64,000 nt of DNA from Diaporthe sp. PMI_573 (Eukaryota > Ascomycota > Sordariomycetes > Diaporthales > Diaporthaceae): assembly GCA_021399435.1 (NCBI GenBank), contig JAJTUP010000022.1:124001-188000 (forward strand), written 5' to 3'. The notes under the pieces are model-generated. The model was not told the origin of the DNA. It saw nothing but the letters and a program-made list of their open reading frames with translations, and did not search any database. The position numbers were made by a program, and so were the translations under genes. Positions 8,810 to 19,072 of this stretch are shown piece after piece. How positions within the stretch are numbered: the first letter of the stretch is position 1; each line of letters begins with the position of its first letter.

Positions 8810-11296
8810 CTATTCTTCCTCTTCAAATTCAATGTTGAAACCCATCTTGCCCAACAGATTCACGCCAAATTTTCCCACAGTATCGGCAAAGGGATTCAAC
8901 ACCTCCGCTGCAGCTTTCAGCAGCCTGTCATCCTGGGGTTCCGCGCCCATGCCGCTGTTTGCCATGAGGATATATCCCACAACGAACGGGAGCTCTGTCT
9001 CGTTCTCCATATATGCCGGCGTGTACTTCTCCCTCAGTATTGGATCGCATCCCTGCTTGACTGCCCGCAACATCTTCCAGCAGAAGCGGTGGACCACCAG
9101 GTAGGGGAAAGCGAGCTCGAGGGACTCACCCTGTAGAGCCCAGGCGAGAGACCTAATAAGCTTCTCAGGCGGGACACGACAGGCCTCCACGTTCTGTCTC
9201 TTCCCTCCTTGCCTGATCTCCTTCAGTTTCTGGGGATCGTCGACCTTTTCTCCGATGTAAGTGATAACACCCGCCTCGGCAGTTGACTCAAATTCCCATT
9301 CACTATGGGACAGGATATCGCGGACGCGGTCAGCGGTCCACTGCACAGCAGATCCGGAGTGGACATATCTCTCTGCGAACATCATCGACACGGGGGCGCC
9401 ATGCTCGATCCCTCGCGGGCCAGCCTTGGATTCGATGTCCATCCCAGCCCGCCGCTTCTTTGGGTCGCCAAATGCTGCAGCGGTCACGCCCATCTGAAGA
9501 CAGAATTTAATAAAGTAGGCTGCGGGGTTCTTTGGCACGGCTCCATCACCTCCGCCGACATAGAAGTTGGACTCACCCAGCTGAGAGGTGATGATATCCA
9601 TGTCAGGCCAACTCACCCGCATGAGTCTCTCCCGCTGCAGCGCATTATAGAGATGGTAGGAGTATGTGATGGATCCCCAAGCGTTGGCAACAGCGATTCC
9701 AATCTCGTACGTGAGTGTTCGACAGTGGTACAGGACCAAGCCAGCCAAGACAGGTGATTGAGCCATGAGGTAGTATTTCTGCGCGTCTGGTGCCAGAGGC
9801 AGTCCCATTTTGCGGTATTCCTTCACCTTGACCTGATGAACCGGGTCTTCTCCCAACCAGGCAATCATTTTTTCGGCGTTTGTGAGGATTTTGTCGTTGG
9901 TAGTTGACCATGTCTTGATCTTGAGGTTCTCGTGAAAGGTCAAGTGGGACTTGAGATCGTTCCGCATTATGTTGCTCTGATGAGCCATCTCCTGCAATCC
10001 CCTGCCCACCTGGTCCCTGAGGAGGTGATGGATATCGAGGTAGACCTGTGCAGAAAAAACGAGGTAGAAGGGCACTTTGTGCGTCTCGTCCATCTCTTTC
10101 ATGCCGCGGAGAAGCTCATCCTCCACAGGCCACTGTGGAAGCGTTCGGATGATGGTCATCAACTCAGTACAGGCTTCCATAATGAGGATCTTGTCTTCTT
10201 GCCACTTCTCTGGCCCCGTTTTCCGGCTTCTGTCGCTTCCAGGGTTATACGTTCCATAGTGCCCTGGTTTGAAGAGCGGAAGCTGCCCAGGCCGCAACAC
10301 AGCCATGAAACCATCCAACATATGATAGGTGCCGAAGAACGTGCTATCTGCAATGTCGTAGGTCTTGGGATCGAAGGTAAGTTTCAGAGAGGCGATGTTG
10401 TCATTCATGCCCTCAAAGGAGAAGAAGCCTTTTGTAGCTGCGATAATAAGGTAGAATTTCTGTGCGATCTTCCAAAAACCACCGTGGGGTCGAAGGAGGG
10501 GGTCGATCTCGTCGGCGAGGTTGCGCGCAAGGTCGACTGCCGTGTTGGTAGCCACGGCTGCAGCAGCCAGCTCGAAAGTCCCATCGCGGTAGCCAGCCCA
10601 GATGTGTCTGATTTCTTGTCGAATCTTGTTAAGGTCGTCGATCATCAGGGCAAAGGCGAAAATAGCGTCCTCCAAGTCAAGACGAGCTGCCGCCTCTGCT
10701 TCGTAGACCACATTGGTTTCGGACGGTGTTGACGGCTCTGGCCGCTGGATATTAGGTGCATCCAGGAACTCCTTTGAAGATTCGTAGACCTTGAGTGCTT
10801 GGAAGCCGTTTACCCATGCATCACCAGAGGATGATGGTGTGGCGGAAGTCGCCGCTGCCCGCACGCGGTCGGCCCCAGTCGCTGGCATACGAGGTCGTAG
10901 GACTTCGCGGACCTGCTCCAGGACGCGGACGAAGAAGGAGTGCTTCTCGCTGGATTCCGCTGATGGCTTCGCACCGTGTTCCTTCAGAGTGGACCCGAAG
11001 GAGGACCTGACATTGATGACTCTGTTGATAGTCTCTACGAAGGACTCTGGCACCGCAGCTGCTGGCTTCTTGCTGGCGGCGATGAACTCAGCCAGGGGTA
11101 TGAAGTCCTTTATGGCCACGATATGCTTGTTCTGAGAAGCCTTGTTGCTATGTTTCTTCCTCTTGACAGGGCCCACCGTCGTGAGCAGGTCGGCCGGGTA
11201 TCCGCAAGCCTTGGCCGTTTCTGCAAGCCACCAAGCCACCGAATCAGTGTCCTGCTTGTACTGCTGGTAGACGCTGACAAGAGTTGACGGCAGCAT
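8810..11296 (-). CDS. DUF6604 domain protein
   Basis: Intronless 828-aa protein; the ATG at 11296 opens with LPSTLVSVYQQYKQDTDSV. This is the characteristic start of the fungal DUF6604 N-terminal domain, a helical region with a conserved Tyr-x-x-Tyr-Lys-x-Asp-Thr. A basic stretch (KRKKHSNKASQNKH) and then FIPLAEFIAASKKP continue that domain to about residue 150. The rest is mostly alpha-helical with no Walker, protease or zinc motif that I can see. It ends in an acidic tail (EFEEEE). There is no signal peptide or membrane helix. DUF6604 proteins are multi-copy and variable in filamentous fungi, and their function is unknown. The gene lies directly upstream of, and codirectional with, the HicA-like protein gene, and a decayed gene lies on its other side. 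Confidence 0.85.
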   Translation of the reverse strand: MLPSTLVSVYQQYKQDTDSVAWWLAETAKACGYPADLLTTVGPVKRKKHSNKASQNKHIVAIKDFIPLAEFIAASKKPAAAVPESFVETINRVINVRSSFGSTLKEHGAKPSAESSEKHSFFVRVLEQVREVLRPRMPATGADRVRAAATSATPSSSGDAWVNGFQALKVYESSKEFLDAPNIQRPEPSTPSETNVVYEAEAAARLDLEDAIFAFALMIDDLNKIRQEIRHIWAGYRDGTFELAAAAVATNTAVDLARNLADEIDPLLRPHGGFWKIAQKFYLIIAATKGFFSFEGMNDNIASLKLTFDPKTYDIADSTFFGTYHMLDGFMAVLRPGQLPLFKPGHYGTYNPGSDRSRKTGPEKWQEDKILIMEACTELMTIIRTLPQWPVEDELLRGMKEMDETHKVPFYLVFSAQVYLDIHHLLRDQVGRGLQEMAHQSNIMRNDLKSHLTFHENLKIKTWSTTNDKILTNAEKMIAWLGEDPVHQVKVKEYRKMGLPLAPDAQKYYLMAQSPVLAGLVLYHCRTLTYEIGIAVANAWGSITYSYHLYNALQRERLMRVSWPDMDIITSQLGESNFYVGGGDGAVPKNPAAYFIKFCLQMGVTAAAFGDPKKRRAGMDIESKAGPRGIEHGAPVSMMFAERYVHSGSAVQWTADRVRDILSHSEWEFESTAEAGVITYIGEKVDDPQKLKEIRQGGKRQNVEACRVPPEKLIRSLAWALQGESLELAFPYLVVHRFCWKMLRAVKQGCDPILREKYTPAYMENETELPFVVGYILMANSGMGAEPQDDRLLKAAAEVLNPFADTVGKFGVNLLGKMGFNIEFEEEE

Positions 11297-11943
11297 GATG
11301 TCTATGGCCCTCGAATGGTCACCAGAAAGCTGTGCTTGTTGTGGAATAACTCTGCATCATGGAGAAAGGTTGCGACCCGTTTGTAGGAACCTGATTGTGG
11401 GAAGCCGATTGAGGGGTGGAGGTCTGTGCACAGAACAAAGCCAGGGCCGGAGTAACGTGATTCCCCCTCGTCAAACAGAAAGGCGTTCGGGGAATGTGAC
11501 ATATTTGAATGTTATCGACTGTTGAACAAATCGGGGGCTCAAGCTGGTGGGTTTCGCGTTCATATGCTACATTCATATACGGCTCAAATGCCTCCCCAGG
11601 GGCCACTTCAAATTATGAGTTCACTGACCTCTCTTTGTTTTCCAGTTCTTGGCCTACTTGAAAACTAGACAAGTTTACAATCACGATTTCCAACCTCATA
11701 AAGCTACTTTCAGTTTCCACAAATTACACACTCTTTTACTTCAGACGCCAACCGTAGCAACTGGATCCATAGGTTCAACCTCTCAGTCTTCAAATGTTAT
11801 CGCTTATGTCTCTTGTTCTACATGATATCACCCCCACGCTTAAATCATCCGTACATACGTTGTGGTCCGTGGTATTGCTCATCGCTTAGATCTGATCTAG
11901 GAGCTCTGGTCAGTCTATGGCGTTTCTAGTGTGAGTACGCAGA
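11297..11943. other. Intergenic region: promoter of the DUF6604 gene
   Basis: About 650 AT-rich bases. TGTTATCG half-sites occur near 11510 (GTTATCGACTGTT) and 11795. Open frames of up to 95 codons lack coding character. No gene called. Confidence 0.5.
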
Positions 11944-12649
11944 TCAGTGTAGTGATCCCAGTTCTTGTAGTTGACTGTCCGTTCCCACCGGTCCCAGTAT
12001 ACAATTGAGCTCCGGCATAGCAACCTCCTCATCCACCCGTCGTCGGTCAGTGATATCCCCCAGTATCGTTCATGGGCAGATAGACCCATCAGCGTGTTCA
12101 TTTTGAAGTAAATCCAGCAGCCTCGCCGTCTGCTCCTCTGTGAACACATATATACGCTTCATAACAACTTCGCGGTGAGAATGGAACCATATGCCGTTGT
12201 ACTTGATTTTTGGCGATACACAAGGTCAGAAAGTGCGCGCTGTTTGAGATGATAATTGGTATTCAGCGTGAGTTGATTGCGCTTCGCCTGGAAGAAGGGG
12301 AAGGTGCTCGGGAATGGAAACATATGTCGGGAGCATCACATGCATTGCCTCTACCGAAGAGCACAACTCCACCAAAGGTCAATCAGGGTCTTCGGCCCAA
12401 TACCCTCCCATGTCTCCGGGTTCCCAAAGCTACATGTCTCAACGGGAGCCCATCGCCAATTTGTGCAAATGTCTCCTCTACAATTGCCACGGAGAAGATA
12501 TTCTTGAGCGCTCGGTCGAGTGCTTGCTGATGGGAATTGTCAAGGACCTAATCCACTCGGATTTTGGGTATAAACTCCGGAGGAGGGACGGTCATATACA
12601 AGGGATCCGGCGCTTCTGAGCGGTGCCGAGCTTCCCATTGCAGTGGCAT
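11944..12649 (-). pseudogene. Decayed fungal protein gene, possibly DUF3669-like
   Basis: A coding frame opens at ATG 12649 (MPLQWEARHRSEAPDPLYM, then PPPEFIPKIRVD), meets an in-frame TAG and continues as QQALDRALKNIFSVAIVEET and IGDGLPLRHVAL. A one-base loss near 12423 moves the frame to NPETWEGIGPKTLIDLWWSC. A second near 12362 moves it to VEAMHVMLPTYVSIPEHLPL. That last frame runs on through two TGA stops, with IKYNGIWFHSHREVVMKRIY, TEEQTARLLDLLQNEH and DITDRRRVDEEVAMPELNC, to a final TGA at 11944. The sum is about 235 codons of protein-like sequence with three stops and two single-base deletions. I associate this pattern with fungal proteins annotated DUF3669, from memory only. The gene is not functional as written. 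Confidence 0.65.
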
Positions 12650-13776
12650 CTGCCTTGGCATTGTGTTGTTTCCAAATTAATGTTGCAGCGATGGATGCTG
12701 CGAGTAGCTTGGAGGTTAAATGGAAGCCATGAGAGTTTAGAGGACACCTAGACCCAGGGATTATTATCAAGAAGTTTTTGGGTATGCCGATGACTTGTGC
12801 AGATCCAGGCAGCCGCCCAGCTCCACTGAACTGCGGCCTTCAAACGAACAGGCCTGTTCAGTACTGATCAAGGGTCCAAGGTTGGCTCCGGTGTTGAACG
12901 ACAGGAGCATTTTCACGAGAAGCAGAACGGTAGGATGAACCCTAACAAGCCCATAACTCTGGCCAATTCCTGCTGCATTTGTTCCAGGTGACCACTTTGC
13001 CCGACTTCAGCAAAAACATAACCATCCATGCACAGATTTCACAACTCTGGATGTGTGCCAACACAGCCCTGTCTAACAAGGCCCCAACCTGGCTGACAAT
13101 GTCTGCCTTCTCAGATTTCCCATGCCGGAACTTCTCACTAAGGCTCCGCCTGAAACGCAGTGTCCCAGTGGGGTGCGAACTTCCTAGACACCTAGCAATG
13201 AGACTACAACACTAGCATTACTTCTCACTCTATTGTATCAGTTGCTTCTTGTGTGTATGTACCTAGGTAGAATGCCCCCGGGGCCTTAAGGCTTCATCCC
13301 GGAGACGCTTCCCCGCAATGATCGTCCCATTATCCCTGCATGATGGTTTTGTGTGGAAATTTTAGAGTGAGCTGTAATTCCGCCACAACCATACTATACT
13401 ATCCTCCAACATGAGACTGCAACTCTTATTCCGCGCGATCTTATGCTCTTTCCGCGGAACAGACCCCGGCCAGAAACTTGTGCTGGTGACGCCCGCCCTC
13501 GGATTTAGACCACGAACCATATGGAAGACGTAAAATTATCAAGAATTTGTAAGCCGAGTATACTGATTGGTTGCGTAACTCTCTAAAGGGCCGTCGATCC
13601 ATGATACTTCGGGGTGCTCTGCCAGACCGAGCCCGTCTCGGCCTCAATACTGCCGCGGAGCGCGTCAAGTACTTAATTGCCATGAATTGTTCACAAGGTT
13701 CAAACATTCCTCATGTAAGTCTACCCCAGTGGCTCATTCAATCTCATCACATACCCTTCCGAGTAGAACTTTTGAG
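12650..13776. other. Intergenic region and 5' leader of the dioxygenase gene
   Basis: About 1.1 kb. A minus frame at about 13225-12945 is open for ~90 codons (it includes EKADIVSQVGALLDRAVLAH) but has no clear start and is not called. A CCTAGGTA motif is at 13262-13269. A plausible leader intron (donor GTAAGT at 13714, acceptor AGTAG near 13764) lies just 5' of the ATG, and a short upstream ORF beginning near 13601 would cross it. Confidence 0.4.
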
Positions 13777-15793
13777 ATGGGCAGCGAAGCTAAGGCTATC
13801 CCACCATCAATGATGGAACACCTGCCTCGGAGCAGGGTCATCAAAACGGTGATTTCGCAACCTAGCTCAAGCATTGAAGCAAAGATAAAAGAGCTTCGGG
13901 TCAGCGAGCTCTTCCAATTTGAAGAGAAAGACCCGTCAAGGCGACTGCTGCCTAATCAACCAACTCGGTTTGATGCCGAATTAGCATCATGTGTCGTTCG
14001 CGGAGCGGTGCCCACAAGCATTGACGGAACCTACTACCGCATCGTTATCGAGCCTATATTCGCCAACCGCAATAAGCAGGACATTTGGATTAACGGAGAC
14101 GGGTCCGTTCATGCGTGGCGCTTCTCCAATGGCGTGGTCGACTTCCGGCAGAAGTTTGTGCGGACGCCCCGTTTCATCATCGAAAGGACAGCTCGGCAGC
14201 CTCTCTGGGGCACCTACAGGAACCCGTATGCCGGTGATCCTAGAGTCTTTGATGAGATCCAGAGTACCGGGAACACACATGTTCAGTTCTGGCGGGGGAA
14301 GCTGCTTGTTCTGAAGGAAGATAGCCCTCCCCTGATCTTGGACCCAGACACACTAGACACATTCGGTTCGAACTTCTTACTCCCTCAAGAATACCGGTAT
14401 AGTACTACTCGAAGCTGACTCACAACAGGTTTCTACGACTTTGAAGGTCAGATGACTGCCAAGACCTTTACGGCACACCCAAAGACAGATTTCACAACCG
14501 GCGAGATGGCAGCATATGGCATGGAAGCTTCCGGCCTTGGGTAAGCTCGGCTTTTTTTTTCTTCAGGATATTGAAGCAGATCTGACGAAATTAGGTCTAA
14601 CGACCTTGCATATTATCAATTCAACAAAGAGGGCAAGGTGATTGATGAGTGCTGGATCAAGACCCCAGCCGTTACGTGGACTCATGAAATGGCGATCACG
14701 GATAAGTTCGTCCTCTTCTCCTGGCCTTCAGCGTTCCCTTTCACAGAGACTGAAGTCAATTCGTGTGCTGACAACCGGGCTTAGCTATGTTATATTTGTG
14801 ATGACATCGCACGAGCTTGATCTTGAATACATGAAGAGAGAAGCCGGGACGCATTTCCGGAAGAATGCTTATCTGGTAAGAAATATGATCCTGTTTGGTT
14901 TACAACAGCTGGCAAACTGACGTCTTTTAGCCTAATCGGTTCGGTGTACTTCCACGCCGTAATCCCAAGCCTGAGCAGGCGAGGTGGTTCGATTCCCTAA
15001 AGGACCATTATTGGGGCCATGTGTGCAATCATTTCGAGGAAGACGGCATCATCTACATAGATGCCTTTGTGCACAACCACGACTCCCTCAGGGCATTCCC
15101 CGCAATGCATCCCGAGGTCGATGCTGCAAAGTCTGATGTACCGCCTATTGGGAAGTTCGTAAGGTTCAAGATCGACCCTAACTCGAAGTCTACCGAGATG
15201 GAGCTTCCAACTGTCCTCAGCGATATCCCCGGAGAGCTAGCCCGTTGCGACGATCGCTATACAGGCAAGCCGTATAACCACGCCTTTGGGGGTTCCTTTG
15301 GGCCAATGGGCTTTGAGGGAATCACCCATACAAACATCGCCACGGGCCTCACCAAGGTGTGGAAGGCCGGCGACCACACCACTGTCGGCGAGCCGTGTTT
15401 CGTCCCACGGTCGGCAGCCTCGCCCGAGGGAGACGGTTATTTGTTGACCTGCTGCCAGGATCAGGAGACAGGCTACGGTAGTTTGGCGATGCTAGACACA
15501 ACCGACATAACTGCCGGCCCAGTGGCCGTGATTGAACTCCCGTTCCGGGCCCACGACGGCGTCCACGGCCAATGGGTAAGCCAAACACGCTGTTCGCTGT
15601 GACATCCAGTGCTGACTGGTCTTCGCAGGTTGATTCTTCTCGATTCGACTCGAGGAAGCCGTTGGTCGATTACGCCGGCGTGACACCAGAGCTTCAGGAG
15701 AAGTTCGGCACCGGCGCACCAAACCCCTATGATGACCTGAATACCAGGCCTGTGTTAAGGACGGTGGGGGCAAAGTTGGATGGAACCTTCTGA
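13777..15793 (+). CDS. Carotenoid-cleavage / lignostilbene-type dioxygenase
   Basis: Non-haem iron dioxygenase of the RPE65/carotenoid oxygenase family, cleaving a double bond of a carotenoid or stilbene. Six exons fit: 13777-14365, 14429-14540, 14595-14705, 14785-14875, 14931-15575 and 15629-15793, giving 570 aa, a normal family length. All junctions keep frame across conserved blocks. The four Fe-binding histidines are recognisable: TAHPK (H213), WTHEMAIT (H264), IDAFVHNH (H349) and GVHGQW (H513). Other family blocks are IWINGDGSVHAWRF and FYDFEGQM. There is no targeting signal, so it is likely cytosolic. It resembles the fungal lignostilbene/resveratrol-cleaving branch more than retinal-forming CarX, but substrate cannot be fixed. 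The ATG at 13777 was chosen because the frame upstream of it carries no family sequence. Confidence 0.9.
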
Positions 15794-16519
15794 GGGCTCG
15801 GAAGAAAGCAGGTCAAGACAACAAGGTTCATGGGGTGGTGATTCGGCATGGCTAGGCTTGAAACTGTAGAGCCATGAGCATGGAAATACTTCATACTTTC
15901 TTGGGCTGGTCAATCTGCTTATTTGATGGTGGCTTCGAGGCTTGTAGTTCCCTGTCTAGGTCTCCATAAAGTTCAGACAGCACTGAATCACAAGTAGCTG
16001 ATGTGCCACAGTACTGCCACCGCCTATGCTGAACCTGCGTATAAAGTGATGACTCCACGAGCAATGGTCAATAAGAGGATAAGTATATCCACGGCGATTA
16101 TCGAAGTATCTACGCTGAAGCTTGGAAGAATTGGCTGTTCAAGGATCAATATCTCCGGCGGGTTCGTGGAGCTAAGCAAAGAAGAGACGGCCAGATTCAT
16201 CCCTTGTGCTTGTCAGCATCCTGACCTTGGGAGTCTGATGGCAGATGTCGTGCTAGTAGTTGGCATTCGACCAGCTTATAAGGTTTATCATGGGAACTTT
16301 CTAGTAATAATTAATAGTATTCCCAAAGAAGTGAAGATGTTGGGAAAGTATTCTTGCTGCATCAACCCCGCTCTTTGATAGTCGACGACTAACATGAATC
16401 CTACGGCTCATCCTTGGAACGCCGTCTGGTGCGTGCCCTTGCACACTCCATTGTCACCACCTCGCCACCGCACCACCCCAACGCTCTCAGCTTAATCGGA
16501 CTGTAACTTGTCACTCAAT
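15794..16519. other. Intergenic region with a weak 125-codon ORF
   Basis: An ATG-started ORF at 16001-16378 (plus) would encode 125 aa (it includes ELSKEETARFIPCACQHPDL). It has no signal peptide or motif, and codon use is not convincing, so I do not call it. The rest is the promoter of the hydrolase gene. Confidence 0.3.
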
Positions 16520-17296
16520 ATGGCAGCCGCATCTTCCAAGCCTGCAATCCTTCTCGTTCAGGGCTCGTTCCAGATCCCAGAGGCTTACGGCAAGCTAGCC
16601 TCGGCGCTCCGCTCCCGTGGCTTTTTCGTTTCCCAACCTCATCTTCCCAGCCTGTCGGACCATGAATCTCCTGGCTTTGCCGAGCGAGGTCTCACTGACG
16701 ATTCACGGGCCATTGAAGCCGAAGCAAAGCGGCTTGTCGTTGACGAGGGCAAGACCGTCATGGTCGTTATGCACTCCTACGGGGGACTCGTCGGTAGCGA
16801 CGGCATTCCCGAGGATGTGAGCCTGCAGAGCCGCCGCCAGAGGGGCCTGACTGGGGGCGTGTCTCGGCTGTTCTACATCGCGGCCTTCATTCTCGACCAA
16901 GGTAAATCGGTCCTGGGCACTTTCGGCGAGTCACCAAACAACGACATCAAGCCCAATGGGCGTTTTACCATGAAGGAGACAGCGAGCACTATTTACCAAG
17001 ATTTGCCGCCAGAAGAGGCCAATTACTGGGCCTCCAAGATCATCGACCAGAGCTATGCCGTGCAGACGACGCCCATCACCCGCACGGCTTACAAGTACAT
17101 TCCCTCCACATATGTCATGACCGAGGATGACCACGCTCTTCCCCTGCAGTATCAGGAAATGTTCGCGGCCGCCACCGGCGCTGAAGTGAAGAGGATCTCC
17201 TCCGGACATTCGCCTCAGCTGAGTAAGCCCGAAGAGCTGGCGGACTTGGTTGAGGCCGCGGCGGAGATGAGCACCTATATAGAGGCTCGCGGGTGA
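16520..17296 (+). CDS. Alpha/beta hydrolase
   Basis: Intronless 258-aa protein of the single-domain alpha/beta hydrolase fold (esterase/salicylate-esterase-like branch). The N-terminal strand-loop LLVQGSFQIPEAY supplies the oxyanion region. The nucleophile elbow is VMHSYGGLVG with Ser86, a variant of GxSxG whose first Gly is replaced. TEDDHALP (around Asp203/204) and SSGHSPQLSKPEELA (His230) give the acid and base. The start is the first ATG (16520), preceded by a run of non-coding sequence. There is no signal peptide, so it is likely cytosolic. It lies 0.7 kb after the dioxygenase on the same strand; a metabolic link is possible but untested. Substrate unknown. Confidence 0.9.
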   Translation: MAAASSKPAILLVQGSFQIPEAYGKLASALRSRGFFVSQPHLPSLSDHESPGFAERGLTDDSRAIEAEAKRLVVDEGKTVMVVMHSYGGLVGSDGIPEDVSLQSRRQRGLTGGVSRLFYIAAFILDQGKSVLGTFGESPNNDIKPNGRFTMKETASTIYQDLPPEEANYWASKIIDQSYAVQTTPITRTAYKYIPSTYVMTEDDHALPLQYQEMFAAATGAEVKRISSGHSPQLSKPEELADLVEAAAEMSTYIEARG

Positions 17297-17758
17297 CACC
17301 CGACGTGGCATGATTGTTTGGCTCGGCCTTTTCGATGCACACTTGAGCCAGCAGCCTCACAAGGAAATTTTGCAAGTACTTGTGTATTTTTTTCAGATGT
17401 ACTTGTTGGCACAGTAGCGCATTCTTCTTCCGGTACCGTGAAGTGGTAGGGCTTTGTTCCAACTTGGCCTACTGGATTGTTGCACAACGGGTGCAGACTC
17501 CTCTTTGTTGTGTTGAGCACTCGAGGGCCGGAAACAGCAATTTGCATCCAGTTGCAATTTTTCATAAGATATGAAGACGTCAATGCAAGGCTCAGGTGTT
17601 ATGTTCAGAAGAGCTCCGCTCAGCTAGATCAGGATCGATTCTGCATAGCTTTCCATCCTTCAACAGTTGCTACACGTTTCGGAGACATTGACGTCGTACT
17701 CCTGACAGAAACGTGACAGGACAACGTGCCACCTCACCAAGAGCACCCGCCCATCATC
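17297..17758. other. Intergenic region
   Basis: About 460 bases holding the 3' flank of the hydrolase gene and the promoter of the next gene. Nothing specific seen. Confidence 0.6.
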
Positions 17759-19072
17759 ATGACCGGCTACAGCACCTTTCTCGGTCGTGGTCGCGGTCGC
17801 GGTCGCGATCTCCGTCGCGGCTCATCCAGTCGGCCAGAGGCAGGAAGCAATGCAGCAAATGCCCCCGGTGCTACAAGTGCCACGGGATCTGGGCCCCCAG
17901 AGCCCAAGCGCCAAAAGACGGACGACGGCTTCAATCCAAATGCGACGGTTGATCCATATTCGTTGGACAAACTGCCATCCTCGTCGCCTGTCAATAAAGT
18001 GACCTTTCCAACGGGGCCCAGCAACTTGGGGCGGCCAGCACAGACTGGAAAGGCCAAGCCAAAATCTCCAGCGCAAGATCCGTTTGCAAGTACAGATGTG
18101 AGCGATTTGGAAAAGACCGGTATTTTCAATATACTCAGAGGAGAGTCAATCAAAGATGTATTCGAGCAGGATCAAAACCTGCCAGAGACCCCCAGCAAGA
18201 CGAACAAACACACGCTCGAACAGCTCCAAAAATTAATGGCTGATGCCATCGACGATGCGAAACTTCTGGAGAAGTTAAGGGCCGGAGTCGAAGCAGCCAG
18301 AGGGAACCAGACCACGGAGCAGCGCAAGAAACACCTGAGGAAACAGGTGCAGCCGTGGATCCAAACCGGCCTCAAGTCCAGAGAAATTAAGCGGGCAGGG
18401 CTCTTCCTTGAAGACGGGACCCGCAACCCGGATAGACCGCAGAAAGGTTCTGGCAGCCGCCCTCCGCCTGGAACAAAGCCCGGGGCAGCCACCGCCGGGC
18501 CCGGGGGGGGACCTTCTAATGCTGGGAAACCCTCCTCCGATCCTGTGAAGGCCCCAACCGTGCCCAAGGCACCTCCAGCAGCTGACCCTACGAAGAAACC
18601 CTCGAGTGGTACCGCGAACAAACCATCGACAAGGACCAAACCCTCGAGTGGTACCGCGACCAAACCATCGGGAGTGACCAAACCCTCGAGTGCCACCGCG
18701 ACCAATCCACCGAAAGTGACGAAAGCCCCGAGTGCCACCAACACCAATCCACCGAAAGGGGGTGAACCCTCGAGTACTACCGTAACCACCTCAGCGAACA
18801 TCCCCAAGGCACCTACAACAGCCCGCACACGGGAAAAGGCATACAGAGCCCCTGCGAAAAGTCCTCTCGGCAAACCCCCGCTCACTGCGGATCATGCTGA
18901 GTTGCAGAATCCCGAGGTGCGTGGCGTGGCTGGCTGGCAAACCCGGGACGACCTTTTCGAAGCGGAGGTTATGGAGGCAGCTGGCCTCACACTGGTCACG
19001 GGCGATGACCCCGTGGAGCCGCTTCCCCAGCAGCCGAGCTCGATCGACTATGACACCGAAAATTGGGAATAG
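17759..19072 (+). CDS. Disordered RG/Pro-rich protein of unknown function
   Basis: Single-exon frame; the first ATG (17759) gives 437 aa starting MTGYSTFLGRGRGRGRD. The N-terminus has an RG repeat like RNA-binding tails and a likely nuclear localisation signal (PKRQK, about residue 55). Residues ~120-225 are helical and charged (GIFNILRGESIKDVFEQ, then QLQKLMADAIDDAKLLEKL). Residues ~225-370 are low complexity with a degenerate tandem repeat built on KPSSGTATKPS/T (about seven units). The tail is acidic (PSSIDYDTENWE). No catalytic motif is seen. The structured middle and the conserved-looking tail argue that it is a real gene. A nuclear role is inference. Confidence 0.7.
   Translation: MTGYSTFLGRGRGRGRDLRRGSSSRPEAGSNAANAPGATSATGSGPPEPKRQKTDDGFNPNATVDPYSLDKLPSSSPVNKVTFPTGPSNLGRPAQTGKAKPKSPAQDPFASTDVSDLEKTGIFNILRGESIKDVFEQDQNLPETPSKTNKHTLEQLQKLMADAIDDAKLLEKLRAGVEAARGNQTTEQRKKHLRKQVQPWIQTGLKSREIKRAGLFLEDGTRNPDRPQKGSGSRPPPGTKPGAATAGPGGGPSNAGKPSSDPVKAPTVPKAPPAADPTKKPSSGTANKPSTRTKPSSGTATKPSGVTKPSSATATNPPKVTKAPSATNTNPPKGGEPSSTTVTTSANIPKAPTTARTREKAYRAPAKSPLGKPPLTADHAELQNPEVRGVAGWQTRDDLFEAEVMEAAGLTLVTGDDPVEPLPQQPSSIDYDTENWE
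18597..18780 (+). repeat. Intragenic tandem repeat (KPSSGTATKPS-type)
   Basis: Imperfect ~30-nt units around ccctcgagtggtaccgcgac repeat within the gene at 17759-19072. They encode Thr/Ser/Pro/Lys-rich peptide with near-identical first copies and diverged later ones, suggesting recent slippage or unequal exchange. Confidence 0.7.

Noticed and set aside
12945..13225. Open minus frame with a helical-looking segment
   Set aside because: No start codon or continuation in neighbouring frames; could be chance.
16001..16378. 125-codon ORF between dioxygenase and hydrolase
   Set aside because: Real ATG but no domain, signal or neighbouring splice evidence; left as a note only.
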